Below, in pieces: positions 1 through 8,656 of a stretch of 63,484 nucleotides of DNA. The notes beneath the pieces were generated by a model, which saw only the letters and a list, made by a program, of their open reading frames with translations, searched no databases and had not been told where the DNA came from. The translations under genes were made by a program, and so were the position numbers. Location: assembly GCF_016888125.1 (NCBI RefSeq), contig NZ_JACSWA010000581.1, positions 1 through 63,484 on the forward strand, read 5' to 3'. The stretch comes from Spirulina sp. CCY15215. GTDB lineage: Bacteria; Cyanobacteriota; Cyanobacteriia; Cyanobacteriales; Spirulinaceae. Position 1 is the first letter of the stretch. Every line of letters starts with the position of its first letter.

Positions 1-63
1 TTGCCTAGTCAAAAATCTGTGAAGCAGGAAATCTTGAATGCGAGTTCAAGAATCTCCCGCTAG
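1..63 (+). CDS. TnpB C-terminal end (partial)
   Basis: The first frame of the window is open for 20 codons and stops at the TAG at 61-63. It contains the string SVKQE and ends in a short Ser/Arg-rich tail (SSRISR), which resembles the variable C-terminus of IS200/IS605-family TnpB proteins in cyanobacteria. TnpB is an RNA-guided nuclease that uses an RNA derived from the element's right end. The position directly before a right-end hairpin (57-97) is the main support. All catalytic parts lie outside the window, so the call relies on context more than on the peptide. Confidence 0.55.
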   Translation: MPSQKSVKQEILNASSRISR

Positions 64-97
64 AACGCTCAAGCGTTTAGCGGTGAGAGTATGTCAA
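57..97 (+). mobile_element. IS200/IS605-family right end with hairpin and TCAA end
   Basis: Immediately after the TnpB stop lies an imperfect hairpin (CCGCTA...AACGCT, loop CAA, GCGTT...TAGCGG, about 57-84). It is followed by a short G-rich stretch and the tetranucleotide TCAA at 94-97. A subterminal hairpin plus a TCAA cleavage site is the known architecture of IS605-group right ends, which are also the 3' part of the TnpB guide RNA. If the element ends at 97, the guide segment would be the flanking DNA from 98 on, which is the 3' end of the neighbouring AAR2-like gene. The left end is outside the window. Confidence 0.6.
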
Positions 98-888
98 GAT
101 GCTTGTCTTTTTTGAATATAAGCGGATAAAATTCGTCCTTTTTGTCGTAACTCACCAATTTCTGTATCATTAATATCCTCAATTAAATAATCTAAATGAG
201 TGCAAACGACACTTTTGGGAGTAAAGGCTTCTGGGGGAAGTTGTGCTAGTTGGGGCAACAGTACATCAATGAATTGACTGAATAATTCTGGATGAGAGGC
301 GATCGCCCTTTCTCCTGCATTATACATCCCATCCAGTAAAGAAGACCAATATTCTTGCACGCCCCGATCCATTTCTCCCTTCGTTGTCATCCACCAACGC
401 AAAAACGCAAATTGAAACTCTGCTAAAAACGCCTCAATATTCCCCTGATGTGCCACAATAAACGCCTTTTCAAAACGCGATCGAGACTCACTATTGACTT
501 CCCCAAAAGAAGATTGCTCTAAATATAATTTCGGGGAATCCGTTTTAATATACTGGGTCAAAGATTGCCAATTCTCCCATTGATTGACAGGATAAGGCAT
601 TAACACCTGGTCCATAGCATTTTGACCAGCTAATTGGGAATACTGCTCTATTTGTTCAGGGGGATCCTCAACCAATTTTTGCAGTTCAGCATCAAATCTT
701 TTCACCAACACCGTTTCCGCTTGGAGATAGCACCAAAATTCTCGCCATTTTCCTTGGGACAAAACCGCGCCATAATGGAAACCCCCTGGAATATCTCGAA
801 ACCCTCGGAAACCGCCTTGAATTTGATGCAGCAGCAGGTCAAGTTGAACAGACTGCTTAGGAATATCGCGCAAAATAATATAACTCAT
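94..888 (-). CDS. AAR2-like protein
   Basis: A 264-residue soluble protein that aligns, from memory, with eukaryotic AAR2, the U5 snRNP assembly factor that binds Prp8. Three blocks match in order: FRGFRDIPGGFH (27-38, like the AAR2 FRGVKMIPPGIH segment), a PYP..W.SLT.(Y/F)I block (98-114), and a helical block beginning EFQFAF (157-162) and ending in LPQLAQLPPEAF (211-222). The last helix (LRQKGRILSAYIQKR) also resembles the AAR2 end. Cyanobacteria have no spliceosome, so the function here is unknown. The gene contains a HIP1 site, so contamination is unlikely. Its TGA stop uses bases 94-96, which are part of the IS right-end TCAA. The native C-terminus may therefore have been longer and been cut by the insertion. 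Confidence 0.7.
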   Translation of the reverse strand: MSYIILRDIPKQSVQLDLLLHQIQGGFRGFRDIPGGFHYGAVLSQGKWREFWCYLQAETVLVKRFDAELQKLVEDPPEQIEQYSQLAGQNAMDQVLMPYPVNQWENWQSLTQYIKTDSPKLYLEQSSFGEVNSESRSRFEKAFIVAHQGNIEAFLAEFQFAFLRWWMTTKGEMDRGVQEYWSSLLDGMYNAGERAIASHPELFSQFIDVLLPQLAQLPPEAFTPKSVVCTHLDYLIEDINDTEIGELRQKGRILSAYIQKRQAS

Positions 889-971
889 TAACCAGTATTG
901 GTAAACCTAATTTTGTTAAAAATAAACCACTTTATTCTTTAATTGTTGTTTACTATAATTCCTTCAATTTA

Positions 972-3524
972 TCATAAAAATAGTAAAGCAGCAAGAGTAA
1001 GTGACCCCAACCCTAGCAGAATTTTATCAAAAGTTCCCAGTCCTTGATCCGCCTCTTCAATATTTTCTTGAATTTGGTTCAGTTGATGATCTTGGTTTTC
1101 GGGTTGCTCAACTGGGACTGTGGCTACCTGATTCTGTGAATTTTTCTCTCGTTGTTTCTGACGGAAATCTTTTTCAATTTGTTTACCCACTGCAATAACA
1201 GTTGCACGAAGTTCTTGAACAGAACTAAATTTACCAGCTAATTCTGTAAATTGCTGTTCTTGTTGAGGAACTGTCTCCTCTAAAGTTGACAATTTTTGTG
1301 TTTCGTTCTCATTTAATGATGATTGATCTTTTAATTCTTCTCGCTTGGTTTTATCTGCTTTCAATTTAGCAGCCGCAGCCCCAACTTGAGCTAATTTGTT
1401 ATAATCGTTTGATGGGTCGATTCCTTCAAAGAGAGGGATAGCAGATTTTGCCATACGGTCAATATATTTCCCTGCTTTCATGATTGCTTTATCAATGGTA
1501 GAATCTTGATATTCCCCCAGAACTTTCAAGGTATCTCCTACTTGTTCTCGGAAAGAATGAAGATGCTCATCCTCAGACATAATTAATTTAGATTCCCCTT
1601 TACCAATTTGTTGTCCAATCACAGCAAAATGAACAGCACCTTGGGTGAAATAGGCTTCATTAGAATACAAAATTGCTTCAGAGAGTACATTTTTCAGTTG
1701 AATGCCTATTTCCTTGATTTTGGCCACTGCTTGAGGGCTATTCTGTTTTAATGATTGTAGTTCTTGACGCAATTGAGTGACTTCTTTTAGTTTTTCTTCA
1801 TAAATTAAATTTGCAGCAATCATTTTTTTAGAAGCTTCTTGCTGATGTTCAGAAAGATAATTTTGTCCTTGAGTTAAAACAGAACGCATATTTGTGTAAA
1901 TTTGGTCGCCACTATTTTCAATTTCGTGAATTTTTGTCTCTAAATTGCTTTTATACTCTTGGTAATATCCTTCCGCATCTTCAATTTGAGCTTGTACTTG
2001 CAACTCACGGGCAAGACCATCAGGAGAACTATCTTCTTTCGCATTGACTAACATTTCGTTTTTATAAGCATTCCACTCACTTTCAGTCATATAAATTCGC
2101 ATTTTTACCATTGACCAAACATCTTGGTTTATGGCAAAAGCATCAAAACTGAGTGAACTACTTTGATCTCCTGTATTTAATTCTTCAACTTCTTGAATAG
2201 GGGTAATTGTTGGTTGTTGTTCATTTTCTCCTTTCTCAAAAGGCGCTCCTTTTCCTGCTTTAGGGGTCATAAAGTCTTGAGCATAAACATTGACATCATA
2301 AACGGTTCCAGGATCTAATGACCAACCTAACTTAGTTTTGAAATATTTATTAAATAAACCAACTGCTGGAATTGAACCCGCCCCTTTCAGATTAACATCA
2401 ATATCCGAAGTTAAAGATTGGCTACCTGCGGCACTCCACTTCAACACTTCATCTTTGGACAAATTTTGAAACTGCTTTTGTTGTTTTAATTCATCTCTAA
2501 CTATTGTCAAAAGTTCGTTTGTTTCAGATTCCCGCAGTTTGAGAAGTATTTTCATCAGTCCTTTAAAAACTTCTGAGTGCTGTTGTGCTTCACTTTCTTG
2601 TTTGTTTCTTTCAGTCCATTTTTTAGGATTTAACAAATATTCTTGTGCTAGGAACCAGTTAGAATAAAAATCCTGATGTAATATTAATTTTGCATCTTTT
2701 TCATTCACTTGAGGTAAAGTTCCCACATTATTCCATACATCTTCTGGAGTGCGCTGTATTCCCATAGTTTGGAGAGTATCTTCTTGCACCGAAATGGTGG
2801 GTTTTGCTTGAATGTTACTTCCTCCCTGCTGTACTACATGGGTCAACTCATGGGCAATTAACTCTTGTCCTCCTTTATTGTTAGGCTGATATGCTCCTTG
2901 TTTAAAAAAGATATCTTTGCCAGTAGTAAATGCCTTGGCTTGTATGGACTCATTTAACTGGTCAGCCTGACTATCTGTATGTACCTTCACCCCCGAAAAA
3001 TCTGCTCCCATCGCTTGCCCCATTTGTTGCTGCAAGCCTGCCTCTAAGGGCTGTCCATCCCCTCTCGCTTGATTAATGGAACTTTCTAACTCTGGGGAGG
3101 CTGCACCCCCTCCTAGGGCTTCTCGGCGTTGGAGAAGGGGTTTCATTTGTAACTCATCTTTCTCTGTTTCCCGTTGGACTGTTGTATTGTTAGGGTCAGT
3201 TTGAGGCGAGTTAATTTGTTCTACTACATTTTTGGACACCTGCTCTGCTTCCTGTTCGTATTTGTCCCCCACTTCCCCAATGGTGAGTTTGGCTTGAACA
3301 GGGGCTTGATGTCCGTATAATGCTGCGGGGGAAGTAGAATTACCAGCTTGCCAATTCTCTGCACTGGGTTGCCACTGGGGTAACGCTGAGTCTTTTGAGT
3401 CTTTTGAGTCTTTTTTAGTCTCTTTTTTAGTCTGTACCACAGGGGAGGGGGAAAAACGGGCTGTTTTCCGGTTTGGGGTAGAGTGATTTAGTTTTGGGGC
3501 GTAGGACTTGCTTGAGGAACTCAT
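972..3524 (-). CDS. eCIS core DUF4157-domain protein with C-terminal membrane tail
   Basis: An 850-residue protein. Residues 1-60 are low-complexity, Lys/Ser-rich, with a KDSKDSKDS micro-repeat. A DUF4157 (eCIS core) domain spans about 155-235 and carries the metallopeptidase-like motif HELTH (225-229). The remainder is long, Glu/Gln/Lys-rich and largely helical or coiled-coil. The last 18 or so residues (FDKILLGLGSLTLAALLFL) form one hydrophobic segment, so the protein looks tail-anchored. DUF4157 proteins are characteristically encoded in eCIS loci and are thought to be cargo, toxins or accessory factors. The gene is divergent from an eCIS-type ATPase, and a sheath/tube cluster lies at 41-46.7 kb. 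Whether this protein is an effector, an adaptor or a membrane anchor cannot be read from sequence. Confidence 0.85.
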   Translation of the reverse strand: MSSSSKSYAPKLNHSTPNRKTARFSPSPVVQTKKETKKDSKDSKDSALPQWQPSAENWQAGNSTSPAALYGHQAPVQAKLTIGEVGDKYEQEAEQVSKNVVEQINSPQTDPNNTTVQRETEKDELQMKPLLQRREALGGGAASPELESSINQARGDGQPLEAGLQQQMGQAMGADFSGVKVHTDSQADQLNESIQAKAFTTGKDIFFKQGAYQPNNKGGQELIAHELTHVVQQGGSNIQAKPTISVQEDTLQTMGIQRTPEDVWNNVGTLPQVNEKDAKLILHQDFYSNWFLAQEYLLNPKKWTERNKQESEAQQHSEVFKGLMKILLKLRESETNELLTIVRDELKQQKQFQNLSKDEVLKWSAAGSQSLTSDIDVNLKGAGSIPAVGLFNKYFKTKLGWSLDPGTVYDVNVYAQDFMTPKAGKGAPFEKGENEQQPTITPIQEVEELNTGDQSSSLSFDAFAINQDVWSMVKMRIYMTESEWNAYKNEMLVNAKEDSSPDGLARELQVQAQIEDAEGYYQEYKSNLETKIHEIENSGDQIYTNMRSVLTQGQNYLSEHQQEASKKMIAANLIYEEKLKEVTQLRQELQSLKQNSPQAVAKIKEIGIQLKNVLSEAILYSNEAYFTQGAVHFAVIGQQIGKGESKLIMSEDEHLHSFREQVGDTLKVLGEYQDSTIDKAIMKAGKYIDRMAKSAIPLFEGIDPSNDYNKLAQVGAAAAKLKADKTKREELKDQSSLNENETQKLSTLEETVPQQEQQFTELAGKFSSVQELRATVIAVGKQIEKDFRQKQREKNSQNQVATVPVEQPENQDHQLNQIQENIEEADQGLGTFDKILLGLGSLTLAALLFL

Positions 3525-3615
3525 AGCTTGGAAGCAAAGAAATCTTAATCCCCCAATTCTAAACTAGATTTCTCCCTTTGAAGACAATTTTTATTAAAAT
3601 TACTTTCCTACCTCT

Positions 3616-3621
3616 TATAAT
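3616..3621 (+). promoter_or_regulatory. Candidate -10 box in the divergent eCIS spacer
   Basis: The 160-bp spacer between the divergent DUF4157 and ATPase genes is AT-rich. It contains a perfect TATAAT at 3616-3621, about 64 bp before the chosen ATPase start. No convincing -35 hexamer is visible at 16-18 bp spacing, so this is a weak call. Confidence 0.3.
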
Positions 3622-3684
3622 CCAAATATAGTGTGTGTTTCTTCCTATATCACATCCAACATGGTTTCCGATAGGCTCCCAACA

Positions 3685-5655
3685 ATGACTGATTGGCATC
3701 AAGAAAATTATCAATACCTGATGCGATCGCTAACTAAGGTTCATTTTGTTCTAGATCGCTACATTTCTCGTTTACATAACTCAAAGGAGAAACTTACTCA
3801 AATTGAACCTCCAGATCCAGAAGCGATCGCGGCACAAATGACTCAATCTCCTGCTTTACTCCATTTGTGTCAATGTTTCAATTTATCCTCGTTTGAGCGC
3901 GATATTCTACTACTTTGTGTTGGCAGAGCTATACATCCCAATTTTCGCGATTTATGTGCCTTAGCGAACCAAAAAGCCGATACTCATTATCCCACATTTC
4001 ACCTTGCCCTAAAACTCTTTCCCGATAGCCATTGGACTGCATTTCATCCCAACGCTCCCCTCCGTCGTTGGCAACTGTTAAAATGGGATGCCCAAGAAGA
4101 TATTACCCATGCAAATTTGCAGATTGATGAAGCTATTTTACATTATCTATTGGGGGAAACCTATCAAGATCTGCTCTTATCTGGAGCGATCGAGCCATTT
4201 TTACCCCGTTGGGCTGCCCCGATTTTACCTGCCTCTCATCAAGCGGTTGTCGAACAGGTAACAGAGATTTTTCGTACTCACGAGGAGGACAACCCAATTG
4301 TTCAGTTGTGCGGGTCAGATCAGGAGACCAAAAGTGCGATCGCCTACACTATTTCTCAACACCTCAACCTCCCTCTTTATACCCTCTCTACTCAGTCCTT
4401 ATCCACCGATCGAGAGGAAATGAAACGTTTAAGTTTGCGTTGGCAACGATGGGTAAAATTAACACCCAGTCTTTTACAATTAGAAGATGACCAGAAACCC
4501 TCTCAAAGGCAAACTTCTTCTACTGAAACCTTTTTACAGAATATCAATACACCCCTGATTTTTTCTGCCCCAGAGCGAGTTTATCTCCCTCGTCAAGGCA
4601 TAATTCCCTTAGATGTTCCCCCTTTAACCCATCAGGAACAATTGACATTGTGGGAACATTCTTTAGGGGAAACAGCCTTGGAATTAAACGGTCATTTACA
4701 CCACATTGTGGCACAGTTCAATCTCTCTCCTCTCGCGATTCAATCCGCTAGTTTATCGATTCTTCCTCAAAGTTCTACACCCATTATCCATCAGCATCTT
4801 TGGGATTATTGTCGTCGCCAGGCCCGCCCCCGTTTAGAGCATTTGACTCAACGCATTGAAACCCAGGCCAGTTGGGAGGATTTGGTTTTACCCGAGCGAG
4901 AAAAAGCAAGTCTCGAAAGTATTATTATTCAAGTGCAGCACTTGGCTAAAGTGTATGAGGAATGGGGGTTTGGGGGTAGGGGAAAACGAGGTTTAGGGAT
5001 TAGTGCGCTGTTTGCGGGGGCCAGTGGGACAGGGAAAACGATGGCGGCTGAGATGATTGCTGGGGCATTAAACTTAGATTTATTTCGGATCGATCTCAGT
5101 GCTGTGACCAGCAAGTATATTGGGGAGACGGAGAAGAATTTACGAGAAATTTTTGATGGGGCAGAAGCGGGGGGAGCCGTATTATTGTTTGATGAAGCCG
5201 ATGCCCTGTTTGGGAAACGAACTCAAGTGCAAGATAGCCGCGATCGCCATGCCAATCTGGAGGTGAGTTATTTACTCCAACGCATGGAGGCTTATCAGGG
5301 TTTGGCTATTCTCACCACCAATCTCAAAGACTCCCTAGATCGGGCATTTATCCGTCGTTTGCGTTTTATTGTCAATTTTCCTTTTCCTAACGTAGCAGCC
5401 AGAAGTGAAATTTGGCGACGTATTTTCCCAGAGAAAACTCCTACCAATGGACTGAAATATGAGCGTTTGGGTCAGTTGAATGTGTCTGGGGGAAATATTT
5501 ATGCGATCGCCCTTAATGCGGCGTTTTTAGCGGTGCATGAGGAAAAACCCGTGATGATGAAACATATTTTACAAGCTGCCCAAGCTGAATATCTCAAATT
5601 AGGACAAGGTTTAACCGATGCAGAAGTAAAGGAATGGTTAGAGACAGGGAGTTAA
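3685..5655 (+). CDS. AAA+ ATPase of the eCIS type
   Basis: An AAA+ ATPase with a long N-terminal region of about 440 residues and one C-terminal ATPase module. Walker A is GASGTGKT (codons near 5014-5040), Walker B is LLFDEADALFG, and a sensor 1-like TTN and arginine-finger-like RRLRF segment follow. Families of this layout (Afp15-like) sit in most eCIS loci and are proposed to act in assembly or disassembly. The frame is open from a GTG at 3631. ATG codons occur at 3661 and 3685, and I prefer 3685 because residues after it (TDWHQENYQYLMRSLT) look like the conserved N-terminus; no clear Shine-Dalgarno decides it. It is divergent from the DUF4157 gene, and this pairing strongly supports an eCIS role. 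Confidence 0.85.
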   Translation: MTDWHQENYQYLMRSLTKVHFVLDRYISRLHNSKEKLTQIEPPDPEAIAAQMTQSPALLHLCQCFNLSSFERDILLLCVGRAIHPNFRDLCALANQKADTHYPTFHLALKLFPDSHWTAFHPNAPLRRWQLLKWDAQEDITHANLQIDEAILHYLLGETYQDLLLSGAIEPFLPRWAAPILPASHQAVVEQVTEIFRTHEEDNPIVQLCGSDQETKSAIAYTISQHLNLPLYTLSTQSLSTDREEMKRLSLRWQRWVKLTPSLLQLEDDQKPSQRQTSSTETFLQNINTPLIFSAPERVYLPRQGIIPLDVPPLTHQEQLTLWEHSLGETALELNGHLHHIVAQFNLSPLAIQSASLSILPQSSTPIIHQHLWDYCRRQARPRLEHLTQRIETQASWEDLVLPEREKASLESIIIQVQHLAKVYEEWGFGGRGKRGLGISALFAGASGTGKTMAAEMIAGALNLDLFRIDLSAVTSKYIGETEKNLREIFDGAEAGGAVLLFDEADALFGKRTQVQDSRDRHANLEVSYLLQRMEAYQGLAILTTNLKDSLDRAFIRRLRFIVNFPFPNVAARSEIWRRIFPEKTPTNGLKYERLGQLNVSGGNIYAIALNAAFLAVHEEKPVMMKHILQAAQAEYLKLGQGLTDAEVKEWLETGS

Positions 5656-5683
5656 ATCCCTGACTGGCGACTCTAAATGCCCA

Positions 5684-5755
5684 TTACTCATTGGAATCCA
5701 ACTCATCCAAAATGGTAATGTTCTCTTTATCTATTGCCAAATTATTGTTCATCAT
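5684..5755 (-). CDS. 23-residue ORF overlapping the transglutaminase gene stop
   Basis: The stop of the upstream gene (TGA, 5752-5754) overlaps an ATGATG that opens a 23-codon frame ending at TAA 5684-5686. Its C-terminal half (TILDELDSNE) copies the C-terminus of the upstream protein (TILDELDPND). The two copies differ by synonymous third-position changes inside ILDELD, as expected if the peptide rather than the DNA is conserved. It could be a translationally coupled peptide or the last scrap of a duplicated paralogue. No family is recognised. Confidence 0.35.
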   Translation of the reverse strand: MMNNNLAIDKENITILDELDSNE

Positions 5756-7443
5756 TTTTTAGTAAAATCATTGGGATCTAATTCATCTAAAATGGTAAAG
5801 CGGACATGATTGATGGCTAGTTCTCCAATAGAAACTTTTTCTTTAGGAATGGGGGCATCTTGAATATAAAGTTTTTCAAAAGGTACACCCTTGGCCATTT
5901 CCGCATGATACCAAGCTAATCCCATAAAAAAGCGAGTGGGATAAGGACCCCCTTCATTAATATCATCGGGGTTAGATTCCATTGGCAACCAACCAAAACC
6001 TGGTAAGAAAAACTCCATCCAAACATGATTAAAATCCGGTTCGAGAGGGATAAATTTTTCTAAAGGTTTAGGGGGGCATTTATAGCGTCCGACGGTACGA
6101 GAAGCAATGCCATTTAGACGCGCTAAAGCGAGTAAAACTCCTAAATATTCGCCGCAAGAGCCTATCCCCCTTGCTAGGGCAACATCGGGGGTATCAATAT
6201 GGGGTTTGATGCCGTAAGAAAGGCGATCGTAAACGTAATTGCGAATGTTATACATTTTTCGTAAAACATTAGTTTCATCGGCGATCGCATCTTTGGCGGC
6301 ACGCTGAATGTTTTCCTTATCCATCGCTAAATTATCATTATCCACGAGATAGCGATCGCAATATTCTGAGGGCATTTCCGGCACGTTTTCCCCGTCTTGG
6401 GGTCCGAATTGATATTTGATGCCCCATACTTCTAACACTGCCTTCCAGCCGAAAATATAGCGCTGTTCTGAGTTCAATTTCTCGAATTTAAAAACGGCGA
6501 TGTGCTGACCGTCGATGATTCTTTCTTCAAAGGGCAAACCAATGGGTTCGACTTGTCGCACTTTCTGACGCTGGGTTTCTGCTGGGAGGGCAATGCGCCA
6601 TTCCAAATCTTCCAGTTCTACGGGATCGAGGGGAGATAATTCTTCGGTGTAGGACATCTCCAATAAAAAGCCATTAGAACGGGCGTATTTTTCGGCGGGA
6701 TTGTAATGAAAATAAAGGGGATGAATGAAAGTGCGATCGCGGTACTGTAATTCGTAATTGGGATTAGCGTTAGGATTATCGCGAATGTAGGGTTCTTCGT
6801 AAGCATAAGCAACGTAAAGAATTTCTTCTCCCGTGGTTTTATCCTGATGAAAGGCCAGTCCGGTGGGATTTTCAAAAGGAGTTAAAACGCTAAATTTTAA
6901 TTCTCCCGTGGCGCGATCGAGACAATAAACACTTTGTTCATCATCATCGCACAGCCATAATTCTTCTCCTTTAACGGTAATATTTTCGATTCCGATTCCA
7001 GGTAGGTACAAACGGGTAATTTCTCGCCGAGTTTCGCGACTAAAGATGAAAATACAACCATCTCGCATGGAGGTAATATAAACCGTAGAGTCTAAGACGG
7101 CAATGCCATTGGCGGGATGATGGAGACTAATAAAACGCTGAGGTTTAATCTCTTCGTTTAAGGTACAGAAATAAACATCTTCATTGCGGGTAAACCAAAG
7201 GGTATCCCCGGCGATCGCCAATCCTGTTGCTCCCACAAAATCTTGCCAGCAATGATGATTGAGAATTGTAGTATTGTCGGTGATGGGATCGATCTGGAGT
7301 AGATAGCCATTGGTGGAATCTAGAGCGTAGAGTTTATCTCCTTGGAAGGTGATGCCACGAATAATGGCCGCTGCGATCGGGCGAATGGTTCTCGACTTTT
7401 TAGGTAAATGAGGTAAAACAGAGAGAGGGGGATCTGGAATCAT
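5752..7443 (-). CDS. Beta-propeller plus transglutaminase-like protein
   Basis: A 563-residue protein. The first 230 residues read as repeated beta-strand blades of an SMP-30/NHL-like propeller (for example GITFQGDKLYALDSTNGYLL, GLAIAGDTLWF, GIAVLDSTVYITS). The C-terminal third is a transglutaminase-like (papain-fold) domain. The probable nucleophile is Cys in RGIGSCGEYLGVLLALAR, with His in FNHVWMEFF and Asp/Asn in ESNPDD. Bacterial members of this superfamily are usually proteases or amidases rather than cross-linkers. No signal peptide is evident, so it is probably cytoplasmic. The gene is convergent with the eCIS ATPase and its stop overlaps a tiny ORF. Substrate is unknown. Confidence 0.75.
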   Translation of the reverse strand: MIPDPPLSVLPHLPKKSRTIRPIAAAIIRGITFQGDKLYALDSTNGYLLQIDPITDNTTILNHHCWQDFVGATGLAIAGDTLWFTRNEDVYFCTLNEEIKPQRFISLHHPANGIAVLDSTVYITSMRDGCIFIFSRETRREITRLYLPGIGIENITVKGEELWLCDDDEQSVYCLDRATGELKFSVLTPFENPTGLAFHQDKTTGEEILYVAYAYEEPYIRDNPNANPNYELQYRDRTFIHPLYFHYNPAEKYARSNGFLLEMSYTEELSPLDPVELEDLEWRIALPAETQRQKVRQVEPIGLPFEERIIDGQHIAVFKFEKLNSEQRYIFGWKAVLEVWGIKYQFGPQDGENVPEMPSEYCDRYLVDNDNLAMDKENIQRAAKDAIADETNVLRKMYNIRNYVYDRLSYGIKPHIDTPDVALARGIGSCGEYLGVLLALARLNGIASRTVGRYKCPPKPLEKFIPLEPDFNHVWMEFFLPGFGWLPMESNPDDINEGGPYPTRFFMGLAWYHAEMAKGVPFEKLYIQDAPIPKEKVSIGELAINHVRFTILDELDPNDFTKK

Positions 7444-7722
7444 TTTGGATTTCGGTGAAGTTCAAAGAGTCACTATTGAGGTTTTTACTGAAGTCTCGTC
7501 TCCGATCGGACAGTCCTACAATCGATTAACTTAACAGAATCAAGACCGATCTCAATGCTCGGGATGAACTTTTAAGCGTTTTAACCAGAAAACGACTCTC
7601 GATTATTTAGGGAGGGCATCTACTAAAAGAACGGGACTATCTTATTTCATCCGATCTGTTCTATATCAGGGTGTAGCTGGCAAATATCAACTTATCTTTA
7701 CGTCTTACTGGATTAACGGATT

Positions 7723-8517
7723 ATGCGTTTATCAAAATCTCATCTTTTTCAATTCTTGGCTTTGGCTGTGGGGACGACGTTATTGACTGGATTTTCCGGT
7801 GCGATCGCCCCTTCTGGAGCGCTTTTGGCTCAAGGTATTCCCAGTCAGTGGGATAATGCTAATTTTACGCCTCCTGCGGGTTTGGGGGCTCCCGAACGCA
7901 CCCAATCGGGGGGAACTCGTAGCGGCGATCGCAACCCTCTTGGATTGGCGGCTTTGGTACCGGCTTCTAATTTTGGCGTAACAGTAACAGATAGTACGTC
8001 AGTATTTATTTATGTGCCTGCGATGGCCAATACCAACGCAACGCGAGATATTTATTTTCAATTGACGGATGCAAGCGATCGCCTCGTGTATGAAGCTGAA
8101 TATCAAATTTCTGGGGCTGAAGGTATTCTCCGCATTGTGATTCCTGAAACGAATGAAAAGGGAGAAAATCTTTTAGCTGAGGAACAAGATTATTCTTGGT
8201 CTGTGAATGCCTACGATGAGACTAATGAAGTGGTGAGTGAAGTTTATAGTTCGATTCGACGAGTTCCCCTGTCTGGGGAAATGACGGCTGAATTGTCCGG
8301 TAAGTCTTCTCACGAACAAGCTCGCCTTTTAGCGGATAAGTCGATTTGGTATGGTGCTTTAAATAAGTTAGCACAGGCTTATCAGGAAAATCCCGATGAT
8401 GCCGCGATCGCACAGGATTGGAAAAAACTGCTCCAAGCTGCGGGTTTAGAAAGTTTCAGCAGACTTTCTGCTAATACGTTTATTGTTCCTGAAGTTGCCA
8501 CTTCCCAGACATTTTAG
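7723..8517 (+). CDS. DUF928 family exported protein
   Basis: A 264-residue protein with an N-terminal signal peptide (hydrophobic core FLALAVGTTLLTGFSGAIA, Ala-rich cleavage region near residue 36). The DUF928 signature follows: a Gly/Arg-rich GGTRSGDRNPLGLAALVP segment, then FGVTVTDSTSVFIYVP. DUF928 proteins are common in cyanobacteria, often exported, and have no established function. The C-terminal 100 residues include a TPR-like helical piece (DKSIWYGALNKLAQAYQENPDD). It stands alone, with a 280-bp divergent spacer upstream and the 20-bp repeat array just downstream. Confidence 0.85.
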   Translation: MRLSKSHLFQFLALAVGTTLLTGFSGAIAPSGALLAQGIPSQWDNANFTPPAGLGAPERTQSGGTRSGDRNPLGLAALVPASNFGVTVTDSTSVFIYVPAMANTNATRDIYFQLTDASDRLVYEAEYQISGAEGILRIVIPETNEKGENLLAEEQDYSWSVNAYDETNEVVSEVYSSIRRVPLSGEMTAELSGKSSHEQARLLADKSIWYGALNKLAQAYQENPDDAAIAQDWKKLLQAAGLESFSRLSANTFIVPEVATSQTF

Positions 8518-8555
8518 GGGTTCCGATCGGTTTTTAAAAACCTCAAGGGTGGCTT

Positions 8556-8656
8556 TTAGATTCTCCCCCCCTTATCTTAGATTCTCCCCCCTTATCTTAG
8601 ATTCTCCCCCCTTATCTTAGATTCTCCCCCCTTATCTTAGATTCTCCCCCCTTATC
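8556..8656. repeat. Five-copy 20-bp C-rich tandem repeat
   Basis: The unit TTAGATTCTCCCCCCTTATC is repeated five times. The first copy has one extra C and the others are identical. The last copy runs into AAGGGGGG, which forms an 8-bp C/G stem with loop ATC (8646-8664). The array fills the space between two convergent genes and contributes the stop codon of the minus-strand DCC gene. The hairpin could terminate transcription but lacks a clear U-tract. Confidence 0.95.

Noticed and set aside
94-888. Eukaryotic contamination for the AAR2-like gene
   Set aside because: The gene contains a HIP1 site, has no introns and adjoins typical cyanobacterial genes.
4929-5114. Antisense reading frame within the ATPase gene, as an example of many such frames
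   Set aside because: Frames of 60-140 codons opposite conserved genes have no ribosome-binding site, no recognisable motif and follow the codon bias of the true gene.
8556-8656. CRISPR or iteron array
   Set aside because: Twenty-base units without spacers, at a convergent gene junction, low complexity; a plain tandem repeat explains it.
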